DNA of 64,000 nt from CAISCU01 sp943361925 (GCA_943361925.1 CALRIT020000012.1:1-64000), one strand, 5' to 3'; positions 26,467 through 35,557 are shown, counted from the stretch's first letter. Numbers and translations: made by a program. Notes: a model not told the origin generated them from the letters alone.

Positions 26467-28701
26467 ATGAAAAAACTAGTCTCACTATTCTCCTTTAGTT
26501 TATTGATTTTCTTATCTTTAAGCAGCAAAGCTCAAGATAAATTATTAAGCGTTGAAGATGCCGTTTTAAAACAAAGAACAACATTGTCGCCCGACAGACT
26601 TTCTCAATTACAATGGATTCCTAATGTTTATAAATTCAGTTTTGTGGGTAAAAAACTGGGAAAAGATATTTTAATCGTACAAGATGCTCAAACTCTTAAA
26701 CAAGATTCTATTTTGAGTTTGTTTGATTTTAACCTTGCCTGGAGAAATTTCATGAGTAAAGAAAAAGACATGACTCGTTTTCCTTTCATTACTTGGGAAA
26801 ATGCTACTGAATTTCGCTTTTTTTACAGCAATGCCTATTATAAATTAAACATCCAAACCAATAAAGTTAGTTTATTGGCAAAAGCACCTGCAAATGCCGA
26901 AGATTTAGATTATGATGCCGGTTCACAAAAATTAGCATACACATTAAACTTTAATTTATTTGTGCATGATGGTAAAAATCCTACCAGCATTCCGGCTGCT
27001 TCTGGCGATGAAATAAATAAATCAGAAATGTTAAGCAATGATGGTACTTATGGTTATTTAAATGGAAAATCAGTTCATAGAAATGAATTTGGAATTAACA
27101 AAGGAACATTCTTCTCTCCTACTGCTGCGAAAATTGCTTTTTATAAAATGAATGAATCAATGGTTTCTGATTACCAATTAATGGATTTTCAGGATTTAGA
27201 TACCAATCATTCTGTATTAACATCGCCTAATACATTCAAAAAATTAAAATACCCTATGGCCGGAAATAAAAGCCATATCGTAACTGTTTTAATTCATGAT
27301 TTCAAAAGAAAAAGATCGGTTGAAGTACAAACAGAGCCAAATTCAGAGCAGTATTTAACCAATATTAGCTGGAGTCCTGATGAGGAATATTTATACATTG
27401 CTATTTTGAATCGTGGACAAAATGAAATGAAACTCAATCAATATGATGCTAATACCGGAACTTTCATCAAAACCCTATTTACTGAAACTCATGCAAAATA
27501 TGTAGAACCTGAAAAGCCAATGTTGTTTCTTAAAAATGATGCAGGAAAATTTATCTGGTTTAGCGAAAGAGATGGTTACAATCACATGTATTTATACAGT
27601 AAACAAGGTCAACTAATCAAACAATTAACTAAAGGAAAATTTGCTGTTTCTGATATTATTGGTTTTGATGAAAAGGGTGAAACCTTGTTCTACAATGCCT
27701 TTTCTGAAGATGGAATGAACAAATTGGTTTATGCTTTAAAACTAAAAACCCTTCAATCAAATCCTATAAATAGAATGGATGGTCAACATTCGGCAGTAAT
27801 TTCAACCGATGGAAAATTTGTTTTAGATACTTATAGCAACAATAGAATTCCAAGAAGAACAGTTTTAAATGATGTTTCAGGAAAAGAATATGCAACTATT
27901 TTAAATGCACCAAATCCATTAAGAGATTATAAAACCTGTGAAGTAAGATTGTTTTCAATTCCATCTGAAGACCCTACTATTAAATTAAACTGCAGAATGA
28001 TTCTTCCTGCTCAATTTGATTCAACTAAAAAATACCCTGTTATTGTATATGTTTATGGTGGTCCACATGCCCAAATGGTTAGTAATAACTGGCTAGGACA
28101 AGCCGATATGTGGTTGTATTATATGGCTCAACAAGGTTATATTACTTTCTGTTTAGACAATAGAGGTTCATTAAACAGAGGTTTGGAATTTGAAAATGCA
28201 ACACATCGTCAATTAGGTAATTTAGAAGTAAAAGACCAGTTAAAAGGAGTAGAATTTTTGAAAAGCAAATCTTATGTTGATAGCAAAAGAATGGGCGTTT
28301 TCGGTTGGAGTTTTGGTGGTTTTATGAGTACCAGCTTAATGACAAAAACACCTGATGTATTTAAAGTTGGTGTAGCTGGTGGTCCTGTAATTGACTGGAG
28401 ATTTTACGAAATTATGTACACCGAAAGATACATGGATATGCCTCAAGAAAACGAAAAAGGTTACAGAGAAGCTGATTTATTAAACTATGTTAAAAACCTT
28501 AAAGGTAAATTATTGATGATACATGGTACTTCTGATGATGTTGTTTTATGGCAACATAGCTTAAGTTATATTCAAAAGAGTGTTGAAGAAGGCGTATTGG
28601 TTGATTATTTTGTTTATCCGGGACATGCTCACAATGTTTTGGGACCGGATAGAGTTCATTTAATGAAAAAAATCACCCAATATTTTAAAGAAAATCTTTA
28701 G
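26467..28701 (+). CDS. DPP IV-type S9B prolyl dipeptidyl peptidase
   Basis: 744 residues with a signal peptide ending SSKAQ. An eight-bladed propeller-type DPPIV N-terminal domain (about 60-470) is followed by an alpha/beta-hydrolase peptidase domain. The catalytic residues are Ser615 in GWSFGGF, Asp690 in HGTSDD and probably His722 in PGHAHN. The enzyme most likely removes X-Pro or X-Ala dipeptides from peptides in the periplasm or at the surface, as in other Bacteroidota peptide-using species. It precedes the M23 membrane protein by 21 bases and may share its transcript. Confidence 0.92.
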   Translation: MKKLVSLFSFSLLIFLSLSSKAQDKLLSVEDAVLKQRTTLSPDRLSQLQWIPNVYKFSFVGKKLGKDILIVQDAQTLKQDSILSLFDFNLAWRNFMSKEKDMTRFPFITWENATEFRFFYSNAYYKLNIQTNKVSLLAKAPANAEDLDYDAGSQKLAYTLNFNLFVHDGKNPTSIPAASGDEINKSEMLSNDGTYGYLNGKSVHRNEFGINKGTFFSPTAAKIAFYKMNESMVSDYQLMDFQDLDTNHSVLTSPNTFKKLKYPMAGNKSHIVTVLIHDFKRKRSVEVQTEPNSEQYLTNISWSPDEEYLYIAILNRGQNEMKLNQYDANTGTFIKTLFTETHAKYVEPEKPMLFLKNDAGKFIWFSERDGYNHMYLYSKQGQLIKQLTKGKFAVSDIIGFDEKGETLFYNAFSEDGMNKLVYALKLKTLQSNPINRMDGQHSAVISTDGKFVLDTYSNNRIPRRTVLNDVSGKEYATILNAPNPLRDYKTCEVRLFSIPSEDPTIKLNCRMILPAQFDSTKKYPVIVYVYGGPHAQMVSNNWLGQADMWLYYMAQQGYITFCLDNRGSLNRGLEFENATHRQLGNLEVKDQLKGVEFLKSKSYVDSKRMGVFGWSFGGFMSTSLMTKTPDVFKVGVAGGPVIDWRFYEIMYTERYMDMPQENEKGYREADLLNYVKNLKGKLLMIHGTSDDVVLWQHSLSYIQKSVEEGVLVDYFVYPGHAHNVLGPDRVHLMKKITQYFKENL

Positions 28702-28722
28702 TAAAAAAGGATATTCGCCAAC

Positions 28723-29790
28723 ATGGAAAAATCACTTCAGGAATTACAATCTTCTTATACTACAGGACTTTGGATACTTAATTTTATTTTCGCAGTTGTA
28801 TTTTTAGTACGATTGTATTTAGTAATTAAAAGTCGAAAAGACAGAAAATGGCTCTTTTCTTGGAAAAAAGAATGGTTTGTTTATGGGTTGAAGTTGATTT
28901 TTTTATTGGCAATGCTAAGTTTAATTGCCGGACTTCCAACCTGGTTTTATTTTATAGCAGGATTTAGAATTTTAATAGAAGATAGTGTCATTCATACTTT
29001 TGTTGGCATTTGGTTTTTAATTGCTTTACAGGAAATCATCCTTTCATTTACTGCATCTAAAAGATTGGTAGAGCAGTTTATTAAAAGGATGCTTTTCTTT
29101 TTGCTAAGTATATTTTGGTTATTGGGATTTGGACTTGCCAGTTTAATCATTTTCAAAGCTTATGATTATCCTCAAAAAAATGAATGTATTGAAATAGACG
29201 TACCTGTTCATGGCACTTGGAGAGCTTCTCATGCTGGTGGCCATAGTTCTGTAAATTATCATTTAGCAATCCCTCAACAAGCTTATGCAGTTGACTTGTT
29301 AAAAGTAAACGAACATGGTAACTTTTTTACCGGAACCGGCACTGCTATTACTGATTATATTTGTTTTAATGATTCAGTATTTAGTCCAGTAAATGGAATT
29401 GTTGCAGCAATAATTGATACCTTTAATAACCAACAAGTGCTAAAAAAGGGCGATACCATTAACCCTTGTGGCAATTATATCGCGATAAAAATGGTTGATA
29501 ATAAATATGCTATACTGGCACAATTAAACAAAAGAAGTTTTCAGGTAAAAATTGGAGATACTGTTACTAGTGGCCAATACATTGCCAATATTGGAAATTC
29601 AGGTAATACAACATGGCCTCATTTACATTTGCAAATTGCCAATCAAACCAATATGAATGATTCTACAACGAAAGGAATTCCTTTTAGATTTAAATCATTT
29701 TGCAGAAAACGATGGAACTCATGGGAACAAGTTTCCGGAGAATACTTAATGAGAAACGATTATATTCAAACTGAATGCAGTACAAAATAG
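28723..29790 (+). CDS. Membrane-anchored M23 metallopeptidase
   Basis: 355 residues. About four hydrophobic segments occupy residues 15-150. An M23/LytM domain follows, with a first zinc motif in NYHLAIPQQAYAVDLL (His and Asp) and the HxH motif in WPHLHLQI. M23 enzymes cleave peptidoglycan cross-bridges, and metal ligands are present, so it may be active on the periplasmic side. Four membrane segments in front of an M23 domain are less usual than a single anchor. The 3' end overlaps the next gene by 16 bases, suggesting coupling. Confidence 0.8.
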   Translation: MEKSLQELQSSYTTGLWILNFIFAVVFLVRLYLVIKSRKDRKWLFSWKKEWFVYGLKLIFLLAMLSLIAGLPTWFYFIAGFRILIEDSVIHTFVGIWFLIALQEIILSFTASKRLVEQFIKRMLFFLLSIFWLLGFGLASLIIFKAYDYPQKNECIEIDVPVHGTWRASHAGGHSSVNYHLAIPQQAYAVDLLKVNEHGNFFTGTGTAITDYICFNDSVFSPVNGIVAAIIDTFNNQQVLKKGDTINPCGNYIAIKMVDNKYAILAQLNKRSFQVKIGDTVTSGQYIANIGNSGNTTWPHLHLQIANQTNMNDSTTKGIPFRFKSFCRKRWNSWEQVSGEYLMRNDYIQTECSTK

Positions 29791-30665
29791 TTACAAATAT
29801 TCTTTTAAAAACCGATCCATTACTGGCAGGAATAGCGCTACTTTCAAGTGTATTTTTGTTTTTTATTCTGAAAAGCAGATTCCTTAAAATGGCGTCTATG
29901 AAATCATATGCAATTTCATTTTATGGATTTGTATTTTTTATAATTGCAGCTTTCAGTTTTGTTGGAATGAACGCGGTTGTAAGGTTCTTTTATCTACCCG
30001 ACCACTTTTTCGGAAACTTTATCTGGTTCTTTCCCTATACTATTATTTCGTGTTTGTTTGGCGCATTGTCGGGATACATCATTTACATGGCTGCTAAAAA
30101 AGTAGCACCCGAGTTTATATATACATTGCTTAATGTTTCTTTGTTGATATTTACTCCGATGTTAATGTATGTTTTGTTGTTTCAACCTTATTTAGAAATG
30201 GTTAACATAGCTATTGGTCCTGAAAAAACAATCAATATTGAAAAGAGTATCAACCAAAACGATTTTGAGGAACTAGTCCAAAAACCTGAACAAATTTACT
30301 TTCCTGCAACACCAGCAGAGTTTCATGATAGTTTAAGTTTTCATGTTTTAGGAAAATCTTTGCAAATCACATCTAAGCAAAATGGGTTTTCGTTTTCACA
30401 AGCTATCTTAAACAAAGAAACCCTAGCAATGTATTCTTGCGATTCAAAAAACAAAGAATACATAGTGTTATTATTGGTTTACTCTTTGCTTTCAAATCAA
30501 TCGGAATTATTGGTAATAAACAAAGAAGGACTCTGCGTTTTCAAAAAAACTTATGATAAATATCCCAATCGTTTAAGTATTGGTGAAGATGGTAAAACTA
30601 TTTTATTGCAAAAAGAAGAAGCTGAAAACAAGTTTGTATTTATTGAAGCTATAGGCTTAAAATAA
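29775..30665 (+). CDS. Membrane protein of unknown function
   Basis: 296 residues. Three or four transmembrane segments lie in the first 145 residues, followed by a soluble C-terminal domain of about 150 residues. That domain contains short beta-strand-like repeats (LLVYSLLSNQSELLVI, RLSIGEDGKTILLQ) reminiscent of propeller blades. I recognise no family. It overlaps the M23 gene by 16 bases in another frame, so a common role with that peptidase is a reasonable inference. A later ATG near 29889 is possible but would drop the first helix. Confidence 0.6.
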   Translation: MQYKIVTNILLKTDPLLAGIALLSSVFLFFILKSRFLKMASMKSYAISFYGFVFFIIAAFSFVGMNAVVRFFYLPDHFFGNFIWFFPYTIISCLFGALSGYIIYMAAKKVAPEFIYTLLNVSLLIFTPMLMYVLLFQPYLEMVNIAIGPEKTINIEKSINQNDFEELVQKPEQIYFPATPAEFHDSLSFHVLGKSLQITSKQNGFSFSQAILNKETLAMYSCDSKNKEYIVLLLVYSLLSNQSELLVINKEGLCVFKKTYDKYPNRLSIGEDGKTILLQKEEAENKFVFIEAIGLK

Positions 30666-30667
30666 TA

Positions 30668-31312
30668 CTACTCTACTTTACCACTTTGAAATTGTTTACA
30701 CCATTCTTGTAAACCACATTCCGTGCATTTAGGACTACGAGCCAGGCATGTGTACCTTCCATGAAGAATCAACCAATGATGTGCAGTTGCAATGTATTCA
30801 TCGGGAATGTATTTCACTAATTGCTGTTCTGCGGCTAATGGAGTTTTTGCATTGGTAGTTAAACCCAATCTTCTACTCACCCTGAAAACATGCGTATCAA
30901 CTGCCATAGCAGGCTGATTGTAAACAACACTAGCAATTACATTTGCCGTTTTTCTTCCAACACCGGGTAATTTTACGAGGTCTTCTATTTTCTCAGGAAC
31001 CTTACCATTAAAATCAGAAAGTAACATTTGAGCCAATCCAATCAGATGTTTGGTTTTATTATTGGGATAACTAATACTTCTGATATAGGGAAACAAAGTA
31101 TCAAAATCTGTTTCCGCCAGTTTTTGAGGAGTTGGAAAATCTCTGAATAAATCCTGTGTTACAATATTTACGCGTTTATCTGTGCATTGCGCCGACAATA
31201 CCACAGCCATTATTAACTGAAAAGGATTTTCATAATGTAATTCGGTTTCTGCTATTGGCTTATGTTCAAGGAAATAACTGATAATTTTATCGAAACGCTC
31301 CTGTTTTTTCAT
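30668..31312 (-). CDS. nth: Endonuclease III
   Basis: Base-excision-repair DNA glycosylase/AP lyase for oxidised pyrimidines. The 214-residue protein has the helix-hairpin-helix LPGVGRKTA with catalytic Lys121 and the catalytic Asp139 in VDTHVFRVSRR, one position off the E. coli numbering. Four cysteines in a C-x6-C-x2-C-x5-C pattern at the C-terminus bind the 4Fe-4S cluster. The ATG at 31312 gives MKKQERFDKI; the upstream in-frame residues are not family-like. It is convergent with the 29775 membrane protein, with two bases between the stops. Confidence 0.95.
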   Translation of the reverse strand: MKKQERFDKIISYFLEHKPIAETELHYENPFQLIMAVVLSAQCTDKRVNIVTQDLFRDFPTPQKLAETDFDTLFPYIRSISYPNNKTKHLIGLAQMLLSDFNGKVPEKIEDLVKLPGVGRKTANVIASVVYNQPAMAVDTHVFRVSRRLGLTTNAKTPLAAEQQLVKYIPDEYIATAHHWLILHGRYTCLARSPKCTECGLQEWCKQFQSGKVE

Positions 31313-31387
31313 GTTTTGCAAATTAGTTAACAGCATCATTAAAAAAAATTGCATGGTTTTTGTTTCAGTTAAGAATATCTTTCAATT

Positions 31388-31921
31388 ATGAAAAAGTTGA
31401 TGCTTGTTTGCCTATTGGCAATGATGAACACCGTGAATGTGGCGATTTCACAAGACAATCCCAAAGCTGAAATGGAGTTTACTCCTGAAGTAAAAACATT
31501 TGTTTACGCTCAAAATAGCAGTTTAAAAGTAGGTCACTGGGACAATGGTTACCTACCCTTTTCTTATGAAAAAGGAAAAAATTGGGTTTTTAAATACCAT
31601 TTCAAATCAAAGGATTATAAAATGATTGCCGATGATGAATATTCTGAAACACTCACTTTTGAAATACCACCACAAAGAGGAAATTCATTCAGAGTAAGCG
31701 GTGATTTAAGAAAATATAAAATTGTATTTAGTCCGAATTGCTTTTGCAGAGACAATGGAGCCAGAGAAGTTAAAAGCGGCTTTATGAAGGGAAGAAAAAT
31801 CGCACAAAACAAGTGGGAAGTAGAATTCACTTTAATGGTTCCACAAAGAGATGGCAAAGGTGCTCCAAGTGAAAAAAAGTTCAAAGGAATTTATACAATT
31901 GGCTCATTGGAAAATGAATAG
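31388..31921 (+). CDS. Secreted protein of unknown function
   Basis: 177 residues with a signal peptide (MKKLMLVCLLAMMNTVNVAISQ). The mature part has many beta-strand-like stretches (TLTFEIPPQRGNSFRV, KWEVEFTLMVPQRDG) and a Cys-x-Cys pair in NCFCRD. No family is recognised. It is followed after one base by a GNAT gene and probably co-transcribed with it. Confidence 0.55.
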   Translation: MKKLMLVCLLAMMNTVNVAISQDNPKAEMEFTPEVKTFVYAQNSSLKVGHWDNGYLPFSYEKGKNWVFKYHFKSKDYKMIADDEYSETLTFEIPPQRGNSFRVSGDLRKYKIVFSPNCFCRDNGAREVKSGFMKGRKIAQNKWEVEFTLMVPQRDGKGAPSEKKFKGIYTIGSLENE

Positions 31922-31922
31922 T

Positions 31923-32396
31923 ATGTTAAACATCAGATTTGCCCAAAAAGAAGATGCAGGCCTCATCTTACATTTCATTAAAGGCATTGCTCATTATGAA
32001 GAATTAAGTGATCAAGTTCAAGCAACAGAAGAAAGTATCATCAAATATTTGTTTGAAGAAAAGAGCTTCGCAGAATGCTTACTTGCTTATGAAAACGAAA
32101 CACCTGTAGGTTTTGCACTCTTCTTTCATAACTATTCTACCTTTGTTTCGAGACCAGGTATTTATCTTGAAGACTTGTACATAGAACCAGAATTCAGAGG
32201 AAAATCCTATGGCAAAAATCTGTTACTTGAACTTGTTAAAATTGCCAAATCACGCAATTGTGGAAGAGTTGAATGGAGCGTATTAAACTGGAACAAACCA
32301 GCCATAGATTTCTATGAAAGCCTAGGTGCTGTTCCAATGTCGGGTTGGACAGTCTACAGATTAGATGAAGAGGCTATTGGGAAATTGGTGGGGTGA
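31923..32396 (+). CDS. GNAT-family N-acetyltransferase
   Basis: 157 residues starting MLNIRFAQKEDA. The acetyl-CoA site is visible as LEDLYIEPEFRGKSYGKNLL (motif A, R/Q-x-x-G-x-G/A type), followed by the C-terminal NKPAIDFYESLGA. The sequence resembles diamine (spermine/spermidine) N-acetyltransferases, but the substrate cannot be fixed. The start at 31923 lies one base after the preceding stop; an ATG at 31914 in the same frame is a possible alternative. Confidence 0.88.
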   Translation: MLNIRFAQKEDAGLILHFIKGIAHYEELSDQVQATEESIIKYLFEEKSFAECLLAYENETPVGFALFFHNYSTFVSRPGIYLEDLYIEPEFRGKSYGKNLLLELVKIAKSRNCGRVEWSVLNWNKPAIDFYESLGAVPMSGWTVYRLDEEAIGKLVG

Positions 32397-32449
32397 GAAT
32401 AATTTACTTAAATTGATATAAAGAAGTTTTAGCAATAGTTAATTTTTTT

Positions 32450-33058
32450 ATGAGTCACAGAATAATAATTGCGATTTTAGTTTACACATTTTCCATCTTA
32501 ACAGCATTTGGACAAAATGAAGAAATCAAATTAATGAAGGATTATGTTAATTCATTAAAGAAGATACTCAATAATGATTCTATTTTCATTCAGCAAAATT
32601 GCTCTCCAAACATATGGATGCTGAATCCAAAAAGACAAGCTATTAAAACTATATATCATTTCATTGATACTTCAACTGTTAATGAAATGATTTCAAATAA
32701 ACCACAACAATCAAAAACATTTAAAGAACCTAAAGAAATTTTCATTAATAAATCAAAAGTTGAGTATTTAATAAATAAAAATGAAGAATTCAGGAAATCC
32801 TATCTTAATTCAGACTCAGCTTCAGTTGTGAATGAATATTATTTTACAGATACTTTAGGATTTATTAAAGATATATCACCTTATATTATTTTGACTTTTA
32901 CTCGTCCGGTTTTCAATCATTCAAAAACAGTTGCCTATGTTGAAGTAATACATTCATCATTTGGAAGATTGTTGTCTACTGGAACAGGACATATTTTAAG
33001 GAAACATAATAATGTTTGGATTATCGAAAAAGGAATATCTAAATCAATCATTAATTAA
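32450..33058 (+). CDS. Secreted protein of unknown function
   Basis: 202 residues with a signal peptide (about 1-21, ending AFGQ). The mature protein is rich in Asn, Lys and Ile and ends in two beta-strand-like segments (AYVEVIHSSFG, VWIIEKGIS) like those of small NTF2-like or immunity-like proteins. This is only a resemblance. No neighbour clarifies its role. Confidence 0.5.
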   Translation: MSHRIIIAILVYTFSILTAFGQNEEIKLMKDYVNSLKKILNNDSIFIQQNCSPNIWMLNPKRQAIKTIYHFIDTSTVNEMISNKPQQSKTFKEPKEIFINKSKVEYLINKNEEFRKSYLNSDSASVVNEYYFTDTLGFIKDISPYIILTFTRPVFNHSKTVAYVEVIHSSFGRLLSTGTGHILRKHNNVWIIEKGISKSIIN

Positions 33059-33181
33059 ATATGCAAAATGAAATAAGCTTGAAAACTTCTTTTGGTAAAA
33101 TAAATTCATAAAGTTGTTTTTTGTCACATTGGTACTAAATGTCCTTTTAAAAATTAATTTTTAAAAAACCAACATTCCCAA

Positions 33182-33544
33182 TCAACAATCATCCTTTATT
33201 ACATCTTCCTTAAATTGGCTGATCATTTTTTTCATTCCTTTAAGTTGTTTGATTCTTTCATCAATCGATAAAAGTTTCTCATCTAAAACAGCCAACTTTT
33301 CAGGGATAGTTAGTTTGTTATTGTACCAAGCATCCATCAATTGTTCAATTTCTGAAATTGTAAAACCAACCGATTTCGCATCCCTTATCAATTCTAATTT
33401 CTCGACAGTTTCTTCATCATAATGAAAGTACTTATTGGTTTTTACGTTTTCATCACGTTTGCCTTTTATTAAACCAGATTTTTCATAAAACCTGATTGTA
33501 TGAGAGCTTAAGCCTGTTCTTTTTGATAATTCGTTTATTAACAT
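33182..33544 (-). CDS. MerR-family transcriptional regulator
   Basis: 120 residues. The winged-helix DNA-binding domain (INELSKRTGLSSHTIRFYEKSGLI, then the wing YFHYDEETVEKL) is followed by a C-terminal coiled coil (about 80-115). The C-terminus has a single Cys as its last residue and no metal-binding Cys pattern, so metal sensing is unlikely. It is divergent from a short-chain dehydrogenase gene with a 15-base dyad between them, which is the likely operator. Confidence 0.9.
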   Translation of the reverse strand: MLINELSKRTGLSSHTIRFYEKSGLIKGKRDENVKTNKYFHYDEETVEKLELIRDAKSVGFTISEIEQLMDAWYNNKLTIPEKLAVLDEKLLSIDERIKQLKGMKKMISQFKEDVIKDDC

Positions 33545-33578
33545 GGTACAAATTAAAGTTGTTTAAAAATAAATTACA

Positions 33579-33593
33579 AGTATAGACTATACT
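33579..33593. promoter_or_regulatory. Dyad operator between merR and the SDR gene
   Basis: AGTATAG-A-CTATACT is a perfect 7+1+7 palindrome. It lies six bases upstream of the -33 element of the dehydrogenase promoter and touches a possible -33 TTG (33579-33577) of the merR promoter. It is therefore placed to control both genes. Confidence 0.5.
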
Positions 33594-33599
33594 CTAATG

Positions 33600-33630
33600 T
33601 TGCATGTTTTAAAAAGACTCATTAGGTTTG
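33600..33630 (+). promoter_or_regulatory. Promoter of the SDR gene
   Basis: TTG (33600-33602), a 20-base spacer and TAGGTTTG (33623-33630) match the Bacteroidota promoter consensus exactly, 18 bases upstream of the ATG. Confidence 0.6.
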
Positions 33631-33648
33631 CATAAAATTTAAGAATAA

Positions 33649-34428
33649 ATGGCAACAGCATTAATCACAGGTGCATCAAATGGCATCGGATTAGAATTAG
33701 CAAAAATTCATGCATCTAAAGGTGACAATTTAGTTTTGGTAGCAAGAAATAAATCAAAACTCGATGAATTAAAATCGGAATTAGAAAAGTCATATAAGGT
33801 ATCAGTTTATACTATAGGCAAAGATCTTTCGGAAGAAAATGCAGCTCTTCATGTTTATCAGGAAACTCATCAACAAAACATTCAAATCGATTATCTGATT
33901 AACAATGCCGGTTTTGGAGAATTTGGCTTCTTTGTAGAAACTGATTGGAACAAAGAGTTAAAAATGATTAACCTAAACATGACTACTTTAACCCAATTCA
34001 CTAAACTTTACCTTCAGGATATGGTGAATCGTGGAAATGGAAAAATCATGAATGTTGCTTCTACAGCGGCCTTTCAATCGGGTCCGACGATGTCTGTTTA
34101 CTATGCAACTAAAGCCTATGTTTTAAGCTTCTCAGAAGCTATTGACAATGAAGTTAGAGACAAAGGTGTAACGGTAACAATATTATGTCCGGGTGCTACA
34201 GAAAGTGGATTTCAGGCAGCTGCGGCAATGGAAGAAAGCAACCTGGTTAAAGGCAAAAAATTACCTACATCAAAAGAAGTTGCTGAATATGGTTACAAAG
34301 CCATGATGAAAGGAAAAACAGTGGCTATTCATGGTTTCATGAACTGGATTTTAGCCAATTCTGTTCGCTTTACACCTAGAGCACTTGTGGTAAAAATCAC
34401 GCGTAAATTGCAGGATAAAGCTAATTAA
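33649..34428 (+). CDS. Short-chain dehydrogenase/reductase
   Basis: 259 residues, Rossmann fold. It shows the NAD(P)-binding TGASNGIG, the NNAG motif, and the catalytic Ser in NVASTAAF and YATK tetrad. The R of LVARNKSKL after beta-2 suggests NADP preference. The family resembles the DltE/YqjQ-type subgroup of general oxidoreductases. The substrate is unknown. It is expressed from a promoter next to the MerR-type dyad and so is probably the regulator's main target. Confidence 0.9.
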   Translation: MATALITGASNGIGLELAKIHASKGDNLVLVARNKSKLDELKSELEKSYKVSVYTIGKDLSEENAALHVYQETHQQNIQIDYLINNAGFGEFGFFVETDWNKELKMINLNMTTLTQFTKLYLQDMVNRGNGKIMNVASTAAFQSGPTMSVYYATKAYVLSFSEAIDNEVRDKGVTVTILCPGATESGFQAAAAMEESNLVKGKKLPTSKEVAEYGYKAMMKGKTVAIHGFMNWILANSVRFTPRALVVKITRKLQDKAN

Positions 34429-34823
34429 TAGTATCAGGATTTACAGCTATTAACCAGGACTTGCTTAAAATCTAATATTGCATTTATTATAAGCTAATTG
34501 AATTGATACCTATAATTTAGAGTTAAGGTTATAGGACATTTGATTTAAATTCTTTGTACCATTTCTATTTCGTTTTTAATTAACCTAAAGTCAGAAACAA
34601 GTTCATTTTTAAGGAGTTCCTTAATTAGCCTCATTTAGGAAGAAAATTACGTCCATTTTTAGTTTGAACTTAATTTAGCTGAATATTATCAAACATATTC
34701 TAAACCATTGTAAACAAAAGTAAAATGGCTATTGAATGAAGATTAAAAACCTTTATTCAAGCCATTTTCATTTGAATGAAAATCTATCTTTCATTAGTTT
34801 TCAAGGACGAAATCAAATGAAAC
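34429..34823. other. Non-coding stretch with traces of a mobile element
   Basis: No gene is supported in these 395 bases. Part of it (34457-34616) resembles the MITE found in the fkbM pseudogene. The part between 34617 and 34823 shows nothing I can identify. Confidence 0.6.
34457..34616. repeat. Possible decayed copy of the 43811 MITE
   Basis: GGACTTGCTTAAAATCT matches the MITE terminus GGGCCTGCTAAAAATCT at 14 of 17 positions, and similarity continues weakly for about 30 bases. A second block, CAGAAACAAGTTCATTTTT, starts 135 bases later; in the MITE its counterpart starts 137 bases from the end. The other terminus is not recognisable. Confidence 0.4.
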
Positions 34824-35396
34824 ATGAATGATGATAACTTGAACACACCCGGCTTTATACCCACATTTGGTGGCTACAAGAATTTAATGTCTTATCAGAA
34901 ATCTGAAATCATCTATGATGGCACAGTTTATTTCACCCAACGTTTCTTCCATAAATACAACCGCACAGTAGATCAAATGGTGCAGGCCGCCCGAAGCGGT
35001 AAACAAAACATTGTTGAAGCAAGCATGGCTTCAGGCACTTCAAAAGAAACAGAAATTAAATTAACCAATGTAGCAAGAGCCTCCTTAGAAGAACTTAAAA
35101 TTGATTATGAGGATTTTTTGAGAACCAATAAATTAAATTATTGGGATAAAGAACATAGGCTAACTTTAAGGTTGAGAGAGCTTAATAGAACGCCGAATGC
35201 AAATTATGAAACTTTTAAAAGAGGAATAGAAAATGATAGCCCAGAGATCTGTGCTAATGTAATGATTGGCCTCATTAAAGTAGTTTCTTATTTGCTTTTT
35301 AAACAAATTCGAGCTCAGGAACAAGCATTTCTAAAGGAAGGTGGCATCAAAGAAAGAATGTTTCAAGCAAGAAAAGATTTCAGAAAAAAAGACTAA
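34824..35396 (+). CDS. Four-helix-bundle protein (23S rRNA IVP-like)
   Basis: 190 residues, nearly all helical. It resembles the proteins encoded by 23S rRNA intervening sequences and their free-standing relatives, with the features KSEIIYDGTVYFTQRF, QMVQAARSGKQNIVEAS and SLEELKIDYEDFL. The longer C-terminal part marks the suffix-domain form. Its function is not established; such genes often stand alone in Bacteroidota. The surroundings are non-coding, with no rRNA in the window, and a shared hairpin terminator lies 100 bases downstream. Confidence 0.75.
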   Translation: MNDDNLNTPGFIPTFGGYKNLMSYQKSEIIYDGTVYFTQRFFHKYNRTVDQMVQAARSGKQNIVEASMASGTSKETEIKLTNVARASLEELKIDYEDFLRTNKLNYWDKEHRLTLRLRELNRTPNANYETFKRGIENDSPEICANVMIGLIKVVSYLLFKQIRAQEQAFLKEGGIKERMFQARKDFRKKD

Positions 35397-35489
35397 AGCG
35401 ACCTAATTGACATAAGCATCAAAATCTTGTGTCGATTTGGTCCTTTGAGTCCTATAAAGCAAGCAAAATCTTAGAAAGTAAACAACACC

Positions 35490-35535
35490 AAAAAACAAAA
35501 AAAACTCATTCAACTTTAACATCAAATGAGTTTTT
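35490..35535. terminator. Bidirectional terminator between the four-helix gene and aqpZ
   Basis: AAAAACTCATT (35500-35510) pairs with AATGAGTTTTT (35525-35535), an 11-bp stem with A-run and T-run on the two sides. It serves both convergent genes. Confidence 0.75.
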
Positions 35536-35557
35536 CTAATATTCCCGAAAAGCCAAT

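Noticed and set aside
29775..29790. Frameshift joining the M23 gene and the next membrane protein
   Set aside because: Each protein has a sensible complete domain order; a 16-base overlap is normal for coupled genes.
33147..33164. Palindrome TTAAAAATTAATTTTTAA as a terminator between the 32450 gene and merR
   Set aside because: All A/T; such strings arise by chance at this composition and the stem would be weak. Not listed as a feature.
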